A stretch of DNA of 6,205 nucleotides from an uncultured Collinsella sp. GTDB taxonomy: Bacteria; Actinomycetota; Coriobacteriia; Coriobacteriales; Coriobacteriaceae. Position numbers and translations under genes: made by a program. Shown piece after piece: positions 1 through 6,191 of this stretch (its first letter is position 1; each line of letters begins with the position of its first letter). The notes beneath the pieces are model-generated. The model was given only the letters and a program-made list of their open reading frames with translations. It did no database searches and was not told the DNA's origin. The DNA is taken from assembly GCA_902464495.1 (NCBI GenBank), contig CABQJK010000065.1, positions 1 to 6,205 of the forward strand. The letters run 5' to 3'.

Positions 1-759
1 CTGCCGCGCCGTACGAGCTTTGAGCGTTGGCGTGGCCGTGCCCGCGGTGAGCGCCAGGTGCTCTGCTCCAACGTTGACAGCGTGCTGATCGTGCAGGCGC
101 TCGGCGCCGGCGAAGTGCTGCTCGATCGCGTGGCGCGCTCACTGGTGTTGGCGCTCGATTGCGATGCCGAGCCGGTGGTGGTGCTCACCAAGGCCGACCG
201 CTGCGATGCCGATGAGCTCGAGCGCGATCTGGACCGCGTGCGCCGTCTGGTGGGTCAGGACGTGCGCGTGATCGTGACGTCTTCTGCCGAGGGCCTCGGC
301 TTAGACGAAGTGCGCGCCTGCGTGCCCGCCGGGAGCTGTGCCATGATCTTGGGCGAGTCGGGTACCGGCAAGTCGACGCTGCTCAATGCGCTGCTGGGCC
401 ACGATGCGCTGGCCACTGGCGGCGTGCGCGAGCGTGATGACCAAGGTCGCCACACCACGGTTGCGCGCGTGATGGTGGCGCTGCCGGGCGACGCCGGCGT
501 GATCGCCGATGCCCCGGGCCTGCGCAGCCTGCCGCTCGTGGGACATGAACGGGGTCTGGCGCGTGCCTTCCCCGAGATCGTCGAGGCGTCGCGTGCGTGC
601 CGGTTTGGCGATTGCACGCACACTCACGAGCCGGGTTGCGCCGTTCGCGAGGCCGAGGACGCGGGACAGATCGACGGTCTGCGTCTGGAGACGTTCCAAA
701 ACCTGGCGTCATCCATGCGCGTGAGTGCCCAAATGCTCGACCCCGATGTTCATCTGTAA
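1..759 (+). CDS. rsgA: Ribosome small subunit-dependent GTPase RsgA (5'-truncated)
   Basis: This is the C-terminal 252 residues of RsgA (YjeQ/YloQ), a GTPase that acts late in 30S subunit maturation in the cytoplasm. The frame is open to position 1, so the true start and most of the N-terminal OB-fold lie outside the window; family members are about 300-350 residues. The GTPase motifs appear in the circularly permuted order typical of this family: G4 TKAD (fragment residues 63-66), G5-like TSSAEG (93-98), then the P-loop GESGTGKST (118-126), the G2 region GRHTT (149-153) and G3 DAPG (170-173). A C-terminal zinc-binding motif follows, C-x4-C-x-H-x5-C (C200, C205, H207, C213), in the hallmark context DCTHTHEPGC. 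A GTG inside the fragment at 58 is not a credible start because conserved sequence precedes it. The gene ends with TAA and is followed by a terminator, so it is not part of the pilus operon downstream. Confidence 0.95.
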   Translation: MPRRTSFERWRGRARGERQVLCSNVDSVLIVQALGAGEVLLDRVARSLVLALDCDAEPVVVLTKADRCDADELERDLDRVRRLVGQDVRVIVTSSAEGLGLDEVRACVPAGSCAMILGESGTGKSTLLNALLGHDALATGGVRERDDQGRHTTVARVMVALPGDAGVIADAPGLRSLPLVGHERGLARAFPEIVEASRACRFGDCTHTHEPGCAVREAEDAGQIDGLRLETFQNLASSMRVSAQMLDPDVHL

Positions 760-777
760 TTGATTTTTCCTATGGCA

Positions 778-810
778 GCCGTCTCCTAACTGTTCGGGAG
801 GCGGCTTTTT
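778..810 (+). terminator. Rho-independent terminator after rsgA
   Basis: A 9-bp stem is formed by 778-786 (GCCGTCTCC) and 797-805 (GGAGGCGGC), with one G-U wobble at 782/801. The loop is about 10 nt and five T residues follow at 806-810. It starts 18 bases after the rsgA stop codon and should end the rsgA transcript. A second pairing option exists, GGCAGC at 774-779 with GCTGCC at 811-816, which would enclose the stem and the T tract. Confidence 0.9.
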
Positions 811-848
811 GCTGCCAAATCGCCTCTAAATATGCGTTTTGCCGACGT

Positions 849-900
849 GCTGACCAAAACCTTGCCACGAGCTTGACGGGCTGGTCAGCTTTTGGTCAGC
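849..900. repeat. Inverted/direct repeat cluster, core TGGTCAGC (three copies)
   Basis: The 11-mer GCTGACCAAAA at 849-859 is the exact reverse complement of TTTTGGTCAGC at 890-900. A further direct copy of the 8-bp core TGGTCAGC lies at 882-889. The same 8-mer therefore occurs three times within 52 bases: once in the minus orientation (849-856) and twice in the plus orientation (882-889 and 893-900). The cluster lies between the rsgA terminator and the pilus operon. The arrangement suggests binding sites for a regulator, or a hairpin if the region is transcribed. The regulator is unknown. Confidence 0.7.
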
Positions 901-913
901 AATTGGTTTGACA
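881..913 (+). promoter_or_regulatory. Three phased 11-bp repeats ending in a -35-like TTGACA; candidate operator/promoter of the tad operon
   Basis: Three consecutive 11-bp units can be read: CTGGTCAGCTT (881-891), TTGGTCAGCAA (892-902) and TTGGTTTGACA (903-913). Units 1 and 2 share 8 of 11 bases and units 2 and 3 share 7 of 11, with TGGT at the same place in each. The last unit ends in a perfect -35 hexamer TTGACA (908-913). No good -10 box lies 16-18 bases further on (around 930-937), so the promoter assignment is weak. An alternative is TTGGTC (892-897) with TAAAAC (916-921) at 18-bp spacing. Tandem 11-bp repeats beside a -35 element are the usual target layout of OmpR/PhoB-type response regulators; applying that here is inference. 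Confidence 0.45.
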
Positions 914-924
914 CGTAAAACCAA
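903..924. promoter_or_regulatory. 22-bp palindrome, possible operator
   Basis: TTGGTTT (903-909) and AAACCAA (918-924) form a perfect 7-bp inverted repeat around an 8-base centre. The left arm is also the start of the third 11-bp repeat unit, and the palindrome covers the TTGACA hexamer at 908-913. A dimeric repressor bound here would block a promoter using that -35 box. The structure is visible; the function is inferred. Confidence 0.4.
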
Positions 925-969
925 GATCGCGATTGCGCCGCTTTGCGCCCTGGTCGCCCAGACAATGAT

Positions 970-1010
970 GGTACGGGCATTTGCCCGGCACCGCCATGAG
1001 AGGAGCGGCC
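970..1010 (+). promoter_or_regulatory. Leader hairpin and ribosome binding site of the cpaB-like gene
   Basis: CGGGC (974-978) pairs with GCCCG (983-987) over a 4-base loop, extended by GGT (970-972) with ACC (990-992) across a small internal loop. Downstream, CCGC (991-994) can pair with GCGG (1005-1008), which places most of the Shine-Dalgarno sequence GAGAGGAG (998-1005) in the loop. The two structures share bases 991-992 and cannot both form completely. The Shine-Dalgarno sequence is 5 bases from GTG 1011 and decides that start over ATG 996 and TTG 981, which have no ribosome binding site. Confidence 0.4.
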
Positions 1011-1670
1011 GTGAACAAGAGCAAGCGCATCGCCATCAGTCTGGTCGCGGGCGTGCTTGCCGCGGCGCTCTGCATGGTCTACGGCTCGTCGATCCGCTCG
1101 CAAGCCGAGCAGGCCCAGGCCGAGACTTTGGCAAAATATGGCGGCGACCGCGTTGAGGTGTGCGTCGCGGCGCGCGATATCGATGCGGGCGAGACCCTCG
1201 ACGAGACTAATGTCATAACTCAGGAATGGCTGGCGAGCCTGTTGCCGCGTGATGCGGCGACCGAGCTGCGTCAGGTGCGCGGCGACGTGACGACCTCGCG
1301 CATTCCCAAAAACGCCGTGATTTGCAATGTCTACACCAAGGCCGAGAGCCACAAACTCGAGGTGCCTAAAGGCAAGGTTGCCGTTTCGGTGGCGGTCGAT
1401 GCCGAGCACTCGGTCGGCGGCGCCACGGGCGTGGGCAGCTATGTGGACGTGTACGTGCAAAAAGATGGCGTAACCGATCGTTTGTGCGGCGCGTACGTGA
1501 TCGATACCAGCGAAGATGCCGGCACCACGCGTGAAGGCAAGATCGAGTGGGTGACGCTGGCGGCAGACCCCGAAGATGTCAAGGAATTGCTGGGAGCCTC
1601 GGAAAAGGGAACAGTCAGCTTGACGATTCCCGCCACGGCGCGCGGCAAAAAGAGCGGAGGCGACGAGTGA
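1011..1670 (+). CDS. cpaB: CpaB/RcpC-like Flp pilus assembly protein (SAF domain)
   Basis: The 219-residue product has an N-terminal membrane segment (about residues 6-25, after the basic start NKSKR), a short Ala/Gln/Glu-rich stretch, then a SAF domain at about 48-110. The SAF signature is VEVCVAARDIDAGETLDETN, close to the VxVxVAARDIPAGxxLxxxD pattern of CpaB/RcpC. A second part (about 119-210) contains VGSYVDVYVQ, matching the GDRVDVxV pattern of the RcpC domain. The length is at the short end for the family. In diderm bacteria these proteins work with the secretin and may bind the wall or outer complex. No secretin is visible here, so the role is probably to anchor or guide the pilus outside the membrane. 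The GTG start is chosen because the AGAGGAG site lies 5 bases upstream. The gene is first in the operon and its TGA stop overlaps the next ATG by one base. Three cysteines (51, 105, 159) lie on the predicted external side. Confidence 0.82.
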   Translation: MNKSKRIAISLVAGVLAAALCMVYGSSIRSQAEQAQAETLAKYGGDRVEVCVAARDIDAGETLDETNVITQEWLASLLPRDAATELRQVRGDVTTSRIPKNAVICNVYTKAESHKLEVPKGKVAVSVAVDAEHSVGGATGVGSYVDVYVQKDGVTDRLCGAYVIDTSEDAGTTREGKIEWVTLAADPEDVKELLGASEKGTVSLTIPATARGKKSGGDE

Positions 1671-3319
1671 TGAAGGCGATCTGGCTTGCGTGCTGCGCAT
1701 GCGGCGATTACGGGCTGCTACAGCAGGAAGTCGAGGGTCGCGATGTGGGCGCGCAGGTGCTTCGCGTGGGCGACCTGGACGGGCTGGTATCCATGGCGCG
1801 GGCGTTTCCGTCGCGCCGCGGTGCCGCCATCATCGCGGCGTCTCTGTTCGATACCGAAGACGTGCGGAAGACCGTTGCGCGCCTGACGGCCGAGGGCCGT
1901 GTGAGTCGCGTCGTCGTGTTGATCGAGACACTCGACCCGTCGGATATCGAAGGGCTGTTTCGCGCGGGGGCGACCGAGGTCATCGCTGCGCACAGTTTGT
2001 GCGGCAACGGGCGCGCGGGTGAGGGAGCGGTTGATTCCGATCGGCGCATGACGATTGAGCCCGATGCTTTTGTTGATAGGGAACCCGGGGCGCCTCGCGC
2101 TACAAGAGGCCCGCGTGTTGATGAATATGGAAAAGCGGAAGCCGAGCATGGTCGGCGCCCCCGGGACCCCCTTGCATACGATGACGCTGGAGGGCCGGTG
2201 CCGTGTGGCGATGACGCTCTGGCTGAAGATATGGGATACGTGCACGGCGTAAATCTGGCCGATGAGCTCGACGAGGTCGAGGGTTTTGCCGGGGCTGGCG
2301 AGCCGTGTGCTGCTGCGTCTTTGGCTTCGGAACCGCAGCCCGGGCAGCCTGCCATGCCGGCTTGGGCTCAGCGCGTGACCGCGGCGGGGGAGACGGGGAT
2401 GTTATCGCCCGCGTCCGTGTCGCCGGTTCCTGCACCGTCAGCCCCCGCGCTGTCGGCGGACGCTTCGATTCCGTCGCGTCGGGCACCGGTCGTCTGCGCC
2501 GTTTCGGGTTCGGGCGGTTGCGGCAAGTCGACGATCGTTGCCACCATGGCGCATGCGGCGTCGCTGTTGGGTTTGCGTGCCGCCGTGCTCGACTTGGACC
2601 TCATGTTTGGAAACCTATACGACCTGCTGGGTGTCGATGCCCCGCACGATATGGCGACGCTTGTCGAGCCGTCGGCGGCGGGCGCACTTGCCGAGCCGGA
2701 TATCGTGGCCGCATCGATGCGCGTCGCCCCGGGCGTCACGCTCTGGGGACCTGTCGCGGCCCCCGAGAAAGCCGAGCTCATGGCACGTCCGGTGGAGCTA
2801 TTGCTCGATGTTTTGCGTCGCGAATCCGACGTGGTCTTTGTCGACACCTCGGTCTTTTGGGGTGATGCCGTGGCCGCCGCGGTGGCGGCGAGCGACCGTT
2901 GCCTGGTCGTAGGCGATGCGGCAGTATCGTCCGCGACATCCGCTTCGCGCGTCATCGAGCTGGCGAGCCGTGTGGGCGTGCCACGCACGCGCATGAGCGC
3001 CGTGTTCAACCGGTTTGGTGCGCGCGGCGCCGACGAGGACGTCGCCATGCGCTTCGAGATTGCCTGCGCACTGAGCTCCAAGATCCGCATTGCCGATGGC
3101 GGTCAGGACTTGGCCGCGCTCATGGCATTCGGTCGCGCCGACGAAGCGGTGGGTCAGACGAGCGCTTTTGCGACCAGCGTGCGCGAGGCCACGCACGAGA
3201 TGCTCGTGGAGCTGGGCTGCGCCGTTGGCCCCTGGAGCGATATGGTCGCCGACCGCGCGACCCGCACCGAGCGCCCGCGCATTCGTCTTCCCTGGTCGCG
3301 TGAGGGTGATTCGCGATGA
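1670..3319 (+). CDS. tadZ: TadZ/CpaE-like pilus assembly ATPase (pseudo-receiver plus MinD/ParA-type domain)
   Basis: The 549-residue protein probably localises or recruits the Tad machine at the cytoplasmic face of the membrane, as TadZ/CpaE proteins do. Residues 1 to about 112 resemble a receiver fold but lack the usual phosphoacceptor aspartate (strand AAIIAASLF). Residues 113-272 form a long low-complexity linker, acidic in the middle and Pro/Ala/Ser-rich near the end. The ATPase domain runs from about 273 to 520. It has a Walker A GSGGCGKST (280-288), a Walker A' region LDLDLMFGNLYDLLG (307-321) very typical of CpaE, and Walker B VVFVDT (388-393). The deviant Walker A normally begins with lysine (KGGxGKS/T); here that position is Ser281, while the P-loop lysine K286 is kept. 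The ATG at 1670 overlaps the preceding stop by one base, with GGAGG at 1656-1660; GTG 1667 is an equally possible start, one codon longer. Third-position GC drops in the linker. It overlaps the next gene by 4 nt (ATGA). Confidence 0.85.
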   Translation: MKAIWLACCACGDYGLLQQEVEGRDVGAQVLRVGDLDGLVSMARAFPSRRGAAIIAASLFDTEDVRKTVARLTAEGRVSRVVVLIETLDPSDIEGLFRAGATEVIAAHSLCGNGRAGEGAVDSDRRMTIEPDAFVDREPGAPRATRGPRVDEYGKAEAEHGRRPRDPLAYDDAGGPVPCGDDALAEDMGYVHGVNLADELDEVEGFAGAGEPCAAASLASEPQPGQPAMPAWAQRVTAAGETGMLSPASVSPVPAPSAPALSADASIPSRRAPVVCAVSGSGGCGKSTIVATMAHAASLLGLRAAVLDLDLMFGNLYDLLGVDAPHDMATLVEPSAAGALAEPDIVAASMRVAPGVTLWGPVAAPEKAELMARPVELLLDVLRRESDVVFVDTSVFWGDAVAAAVAASDRCLVVGDAAVSSATSASRVIELASRVGVPRTRMSAVFNRFGARGADEDVAMRFEIACALSSKIRIADGGQDLAALMAFGRADEAVGQTSAFATSVREATHEMLVELGCAVGPWSDMVADRATRTERPRIRLPWSREGDSR

Positions 3320-4644
3320 GTCTGCAGACGAGGATTAAAGCCGCCGGCGCGGCCGCCGCGGCTGCCCCCGTTGATGCGGGACGTCACCGTGCCGTTAAAC
3401 GCCGCACCAAGCGTGCGGTGATGGACCGCATGGGCTACGACGAGGTTGCGCGCATCAGTGCCTACGTCGACCCGACCCTTGCCCGCTCTGAGCTACGTCC
3501 GGCGGTGGAAGCGGCGCTCAACGTGGAAGAGCCGACCGACTTGGCGACGCCTGAGCGTGAGACCATCATTGACGAGATCCTAGATGACGTGGTGGGCCTG
3601 GGACCGCTGCAGCCGCTCATCGAGGACGACACCGTTACCGAAATCATGATTAACGGCTGTCGCTCTGCCTTTTTTGAGCGCAGTGGCGTTTTGTATCCCA
3701 TCGAGCGCGCGTTTGAGGACGACGAACAGATCCGTGTGCTCATCGATCGCATCATCTCGCCGCTCGGCCGTCGTATCGACGAGCGTAGCCCCATCGTCAA
3801 CGCCCGCCTCAAGACGGGTTATCGCGTCAACGCGGTGATTCCGCCCGTGGCGATCGACGGGCCAATCCTCACCATCCGTAAGTTCTCGGACCGTATCTGT
3901 TCGTTGGACGAGCTTGTGGGGTTGGGGTCACTGCCGCTTTGGTATGCGCAGCTGCTGTCGTGCGCGGTGTCGTTGCGGCAGGACTTGGCGGTTGCGGGAG
4001 GCACGGGGTCGGGCAAGACCACGCTGCTCAACGCGCTGTCGTGCGAGATTTCCACCGGCGAGCGCATCGTGACGATCGAGGATTCCGCCGAGCTCAAGTT
4101 TGCACATCACCCACACGTCGTTCGTCTGGAGGCGCGTGAGGCGTCAATCGAGGGCGAGGGTGCGGTGACGATTCGCGACCTGGTGACCAATGCTCTGCGT
4201 ATGCGCCCCGACCGCATCGTCGTGGGCGAGGTGCGCGGTGCCGAGTGCTGCGACATGCTGCAGGCCATGAACACGGGCCACGACGGCTCGCTCACCACGC
4301 TCCATGCGGGAACCGAGCAGGAGACCGTGGTTCGCCTGACGCTGCTTGCGCGCTACGGCATCGATTTGCCGAGTGAACTTATCGAAGAGCAGATCGCCAT
4401 GGCGCTCGATGGCATCGTGATGTCCGAGCGTCATGCAGATGGCAGGCGCTTTGTGGCCTCATATTCGGGGGTTCACCGCGGCGCGTCGGGCGGTGTTGAG
4501 CTCGAACGTTACGTGACGTTCGATGCCGCCGAACGCACCTGGACGCTCGACCGCGAGCCGCCGTTTATTGCGGAGGGCTTGCGGTCGGGAATGCTCACGC
4601 AAGAGGAGGTGGACGAATGGAGATCGCTATGCCCCTCGTCGTAG
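3316..4644 (+). CDS. cpaF: CpaF/TadA-family type II/IV secretion ATPase, Flp pilus motor
   Basis: The 442-residue cytoplasmic hexameric ATPase powers Flp pilus assembly through the TadB/TadC platform. The N-terminal 35 residues are Ala-rich and then basic. The N-terminal domain carries GLGPLQPLIEDDTVTEIMING (94-114) and GRRIDERSPIVNARL (151-165), both CpaF hallmarks. The motor domain shows Walker A GGTGSGKTT (228-236), the Asp box IVTIEDSAEL (251-260), Walker B RIVVGEVRG (300-308, with E305) and the His box MNTGHDGSLTTLHAG (318-332). The usual HAN of the His box reads HAG here, a minor change. Length is normal for the family. The start ATG 3316 overlaps the tadZ stop as ATGA and is preceded by GAGGGTG at 3302-3308. 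The TAG stop (4642-4644) lies 28 bases inside tadB, so the two are translationally coupled. The name TadA is used for the same family in other species. Confidence 0.95.
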   Translation: MSLQTRIKAAGAAAAAAPVDAGRHRAVKRRTKRAVMDRMGYDEVARISAYVDPTLARSELRPAVEAALNVEEPTDLATPERETIIDEILDDVVGLGPLQPLIEDDTVTEIMINGCRSAFFERSGVLYPIERAFEDDEQIRVLIDRIISPLGRRIDERSPIVNARLKTGYRVNAVIPPVAIDGPILTIRKFSDRICSLDELVGLGSLPLWYAQLLSCAVSLRQDLAVAGGTGSGKTTLLNALSCEISTGERIVTIEDSAELKFAHHPHVVRLEAREASIEGEGAVTIRDLVTNALRMRPDRIVVGEVRGAECCDMLQAMNTGHDGSLTTLHAGTEQETVVRLTLLARYGIDLPSELIEEQIAMALDGIVMSERHADGRRFVASYSGVHRGASGGVELERYVTFDAAERTWTLDREPPFIAEGLRSGMLTQEEVDEWRSLCPSS

Positions 4645-5543
4645 GGGGTTTGGCGGGGCTTTCTGTCGCGACGGCGTGTGGGGCAGAGCCTCGTGTGCCG
4701 CGGATGCCGCCGGCGGAGCTGGCGCGCCAGACGCTCGAATCGATGGCGGAGAAGCTGCCGCGTGAGTTGACGGAAAACGACCTGCTGACAAAGATTGCCC
4801 GCTCGTGGGCGTCGCTGATTCCCGCAGATCGCCTTGGGCTTGCTATTGAGGACAACGCGGCTCGTCTGGCATTTCTGCTGCTGTCGAGCGGTATCTGCAG
4901 CGTTTTGCTGGCCGTCGCGTCGTTGTCGCCCATCGGCTTTGCCTTGGGGCTGGTGGTGCCGTTTGGCGTGGGCGCCGCGCGTGACACCTTCGATCGCCGA
5001 CGCGAACAGCATGATGTGGAAGAGGCCATGCCCGAGGCATTCACAGCGTTATCCATGTCGCTTGCCTCGGGGCATTCGCTGGCACAGGGCATGCGCTTTG
5101 TGGGCGCCCATGCGCAAGAGCCGGTACATACCGAGTTTTTGCGGGTGGCGGCGGCAATCGATTGCGGTATCTCGGCGACCGACGCACTCGATGACCTACT
5201 CGTTCGCATCGATGCCCCCGGCCTTTCGCTTGTCGCCTTGGCGCTCAAAGTGTCGCAGCGTACCGGGGCTCCGCTTGCCGGCTTGCTGTCCGAGGCGTCG
5301 AGCATGGTGGGTGAGCGCATTGAGCTCAAACGCCGTCTGGACGTTAAGACGTCGCAGGCGCGTATGTCGGCACACATGGTCGCGGCGATGCCGGCGGGCA
5401 TGTGCGCGGTACTGGCTTTGCTTTCGGCAGACTTTCGCCGCGGTCTCGCGACGCCGGCTGGTGCGGGCGCCGTGGTGCTGGGACTTGCCCTCAACGTCGT
5501 CGCCCTGGTAGTTATCCGGCGCATTATGCGGGTGGAGTTATGA
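4617..5543 (+). CDS. tadB: TadB-like Flp pilus inner-membrane platform protein (T2SSF domain)
   Basis: The 308-residue polytopic membrane protein is predicted to form, with TadC, the platform that couples CpaF to pilin extrusion. Predicted membrane segments are about 4-20, 83-102, 105-121, 251-270 and 283-301. The T2SSF domain lies between the third and fourth, beginning EEAMPEAFTALSMSLASGHSLAQGM (135-159), which follows the TadB pattern LPDALxxLxxxLxAGxSLxQA. Its end, GERIELKRRLDVKTSQARMSA (232-252), matches the family motif before the last membrane pair. The ATG at 4617 is chosen because AGGAGGT (4604-4610) lies 6 bases upstream, inside cpaF; an in-frame ATG at 4629 is a weaker option. The N-terminal hydrophobic segment ends in ATAC but lacks a proper lipobox and a basic n-region, so I read it as a membrane anchor. 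The gene ends in an ATGA overlap with tadC. Confidence 0.88.
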   Translation: MEIAMPLVVGGLAGLSVATACGAEPRVPRMPPAELARQTLESMAEKLPRELTENDLLTKIARSWASLIPADRLGLAIEDNAARLAFLLLSSGICSVLLAVASLSPIGFALGLVVPFGVGAARDTFDRRREQHDVEEAMPEAFTALSMSLASGHSLAQGMRFVGAHAQEPVHTEFLRVAAAIDCGISATDALDDLLVRIDAPGLSLVALALKVSQRTGAPLAGLLSEASSMVGERIELKRRLDVKTSQARMSAHMVAAMPAGMCAVLALLSADFRRGLATPAGAGAVVLGLALNVVALVVIRRIMRVEL

Positions 5544-6181
5544 GCGCCCTGGTCGGGGTCGCAGCTTGTCTGTGTGCCCTGAGCGTATTTGTCGCGACAG
5601 GTTTGGAGCGTGCGGATGCTCGCAAGATTGCAGAGACGTGCAAGCGTGAGGCGGTACTGGTCATTGCTGCGGGCGGCTCGGTGATCGATGCCCTGACCGC
5701 GCGAATGAAGGGCGCGATTGGGGCGAGCGGCCCGGCGCGGGTGTCGCTCGGTGAGGTGTCCGAGATGATCGACGTGGTGCGCCTGGGGCTTTCTGCCGGC
5801 CTTTCGTTTGACGCGGCGCTCGAGATTTTCTGTGCCAATCGTCGGTCGGTGCTGGCCGTCCGTCTTGAACGAGCTTGCATGGCGTGGCAGGTGGGCGTGG
5901 GGACGCGCGAGGCCGAGCTGTTGGCTGCCGCGCGTGATTTGGACGTGAGGGCGCTCGAGACCTTTGCCATCACGGTGGGGCAGGCGCTTGCCCTGGGCGC
6001 TCCGCTGGCCGAGACGCTGGCTGCTCAAAGTCGCGAGATTCGTGCGGCCCATCGCGCCGCAGTCGAGCGCGAGATCGAGCGCGCACCGGTCAAGTTGCTG
6101 ATTCCCACCGGCACGCTCATCTTGCCGGCGTTGCTTCTGTCCATATTGGGCCCGCTGCTGGGAGCAGGCGGGATGATGTAG
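5540..6181 (+). CDS. tadC: TadC-like Flp pilus inner-membrane platform protein (T2SSF domain)
   Basis: The 213-residue protein is the second platform component, expected to pair with TadB in the membrane. It has an N-terminal membrane segment (about 3-20), a cytoplasmic T2SSF domain (about 73-180) opening with EMIDVVRLGLSAGLSFDAALEIF (75-97), and a C-terminal membrane segment preceded by the TadC signature ERAPVKLLIPTGTLILPALLL (180-200). TadC proteins are usually around 300 residues, so this one is short; the region ahead of the T2SSF domain is reduced and has one clear membrane segment plus a weakly hydrophobic stretch (about 38-46). The frame is open upstream as far as 5402, but that part lies within tadB and the ATGA overlap at 5540-5543 is the natural start. 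Upstream purines GGGTGGAG (5530-5537) are close to the ATG, which fits translational coupling. The TAG stop is followed directly by the next ribosome binding site. Confidence 0.85.
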   Translation: MSALVGVAACLCALSVFVATGLERADARKIAETCKREAVLVIAAGGSVIDALTARMKGAIGASGPARVSLGEVSEMIDVVRLGLSAGLSFDAALEIFCANRRSVLAVRLERACMAWQVGVGTREAELLAAARDLDVRALETFAITVGQALALGAPLAETLAAQSREIRAAHRAAVEREIERAPVKLLIPTGTLILPALLLSILGPLLGAGGMM

Positions 6182-6191
6182 GGAGGAATAC

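Noticed and set aside
827..833. TAAATAT as a -10 box for the tad operon
   Set aside because: No acceptable -35 lies 16-18 bases upstream (the position falls in the terminator T tract), and the sequence precedes all of the regulatory-looking repeats.
908..1156. Plus-strand frame with ATG codons at 965 and 968 that could encode a leader peptide before the cpaB-like gene
   Set aside because: There is no Shine-Dalgarno sequence before these ATGs, and the frame runs far into the cpaB-like gene with Arg/His-rich low-information sequence.
885..1700. A 271-codon minus-strand frame over the cpaB-like gene and its promoter
   Set aside because: It mirrors the coding frame of the SAF-domain gene and has no family signature. 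Other minus-strand frames at 1708-2355, 2368-3090 and 4509-5012 are rejected for the same reason.
2055..2252. An alternative plus-strand frame inside the tadZ linker
   Set aside because: It has no ribosome binding site or domain and stops on its own; the tadZ frame is continuous across the region. It is mentioned in the findings only as a possible trace of a compensated shift.
4617..4682. Lipoprotein signal at the TadB N-terminus (ATAC) and likewise ALC in the CpaB-like protein
   Set aside because: Neither matches a lipobox: the CpaB-like site has Leu just before the Cys, and the TadB site lacks Leu at -3 and a basic n-region. Both segments fit membrane anchors.
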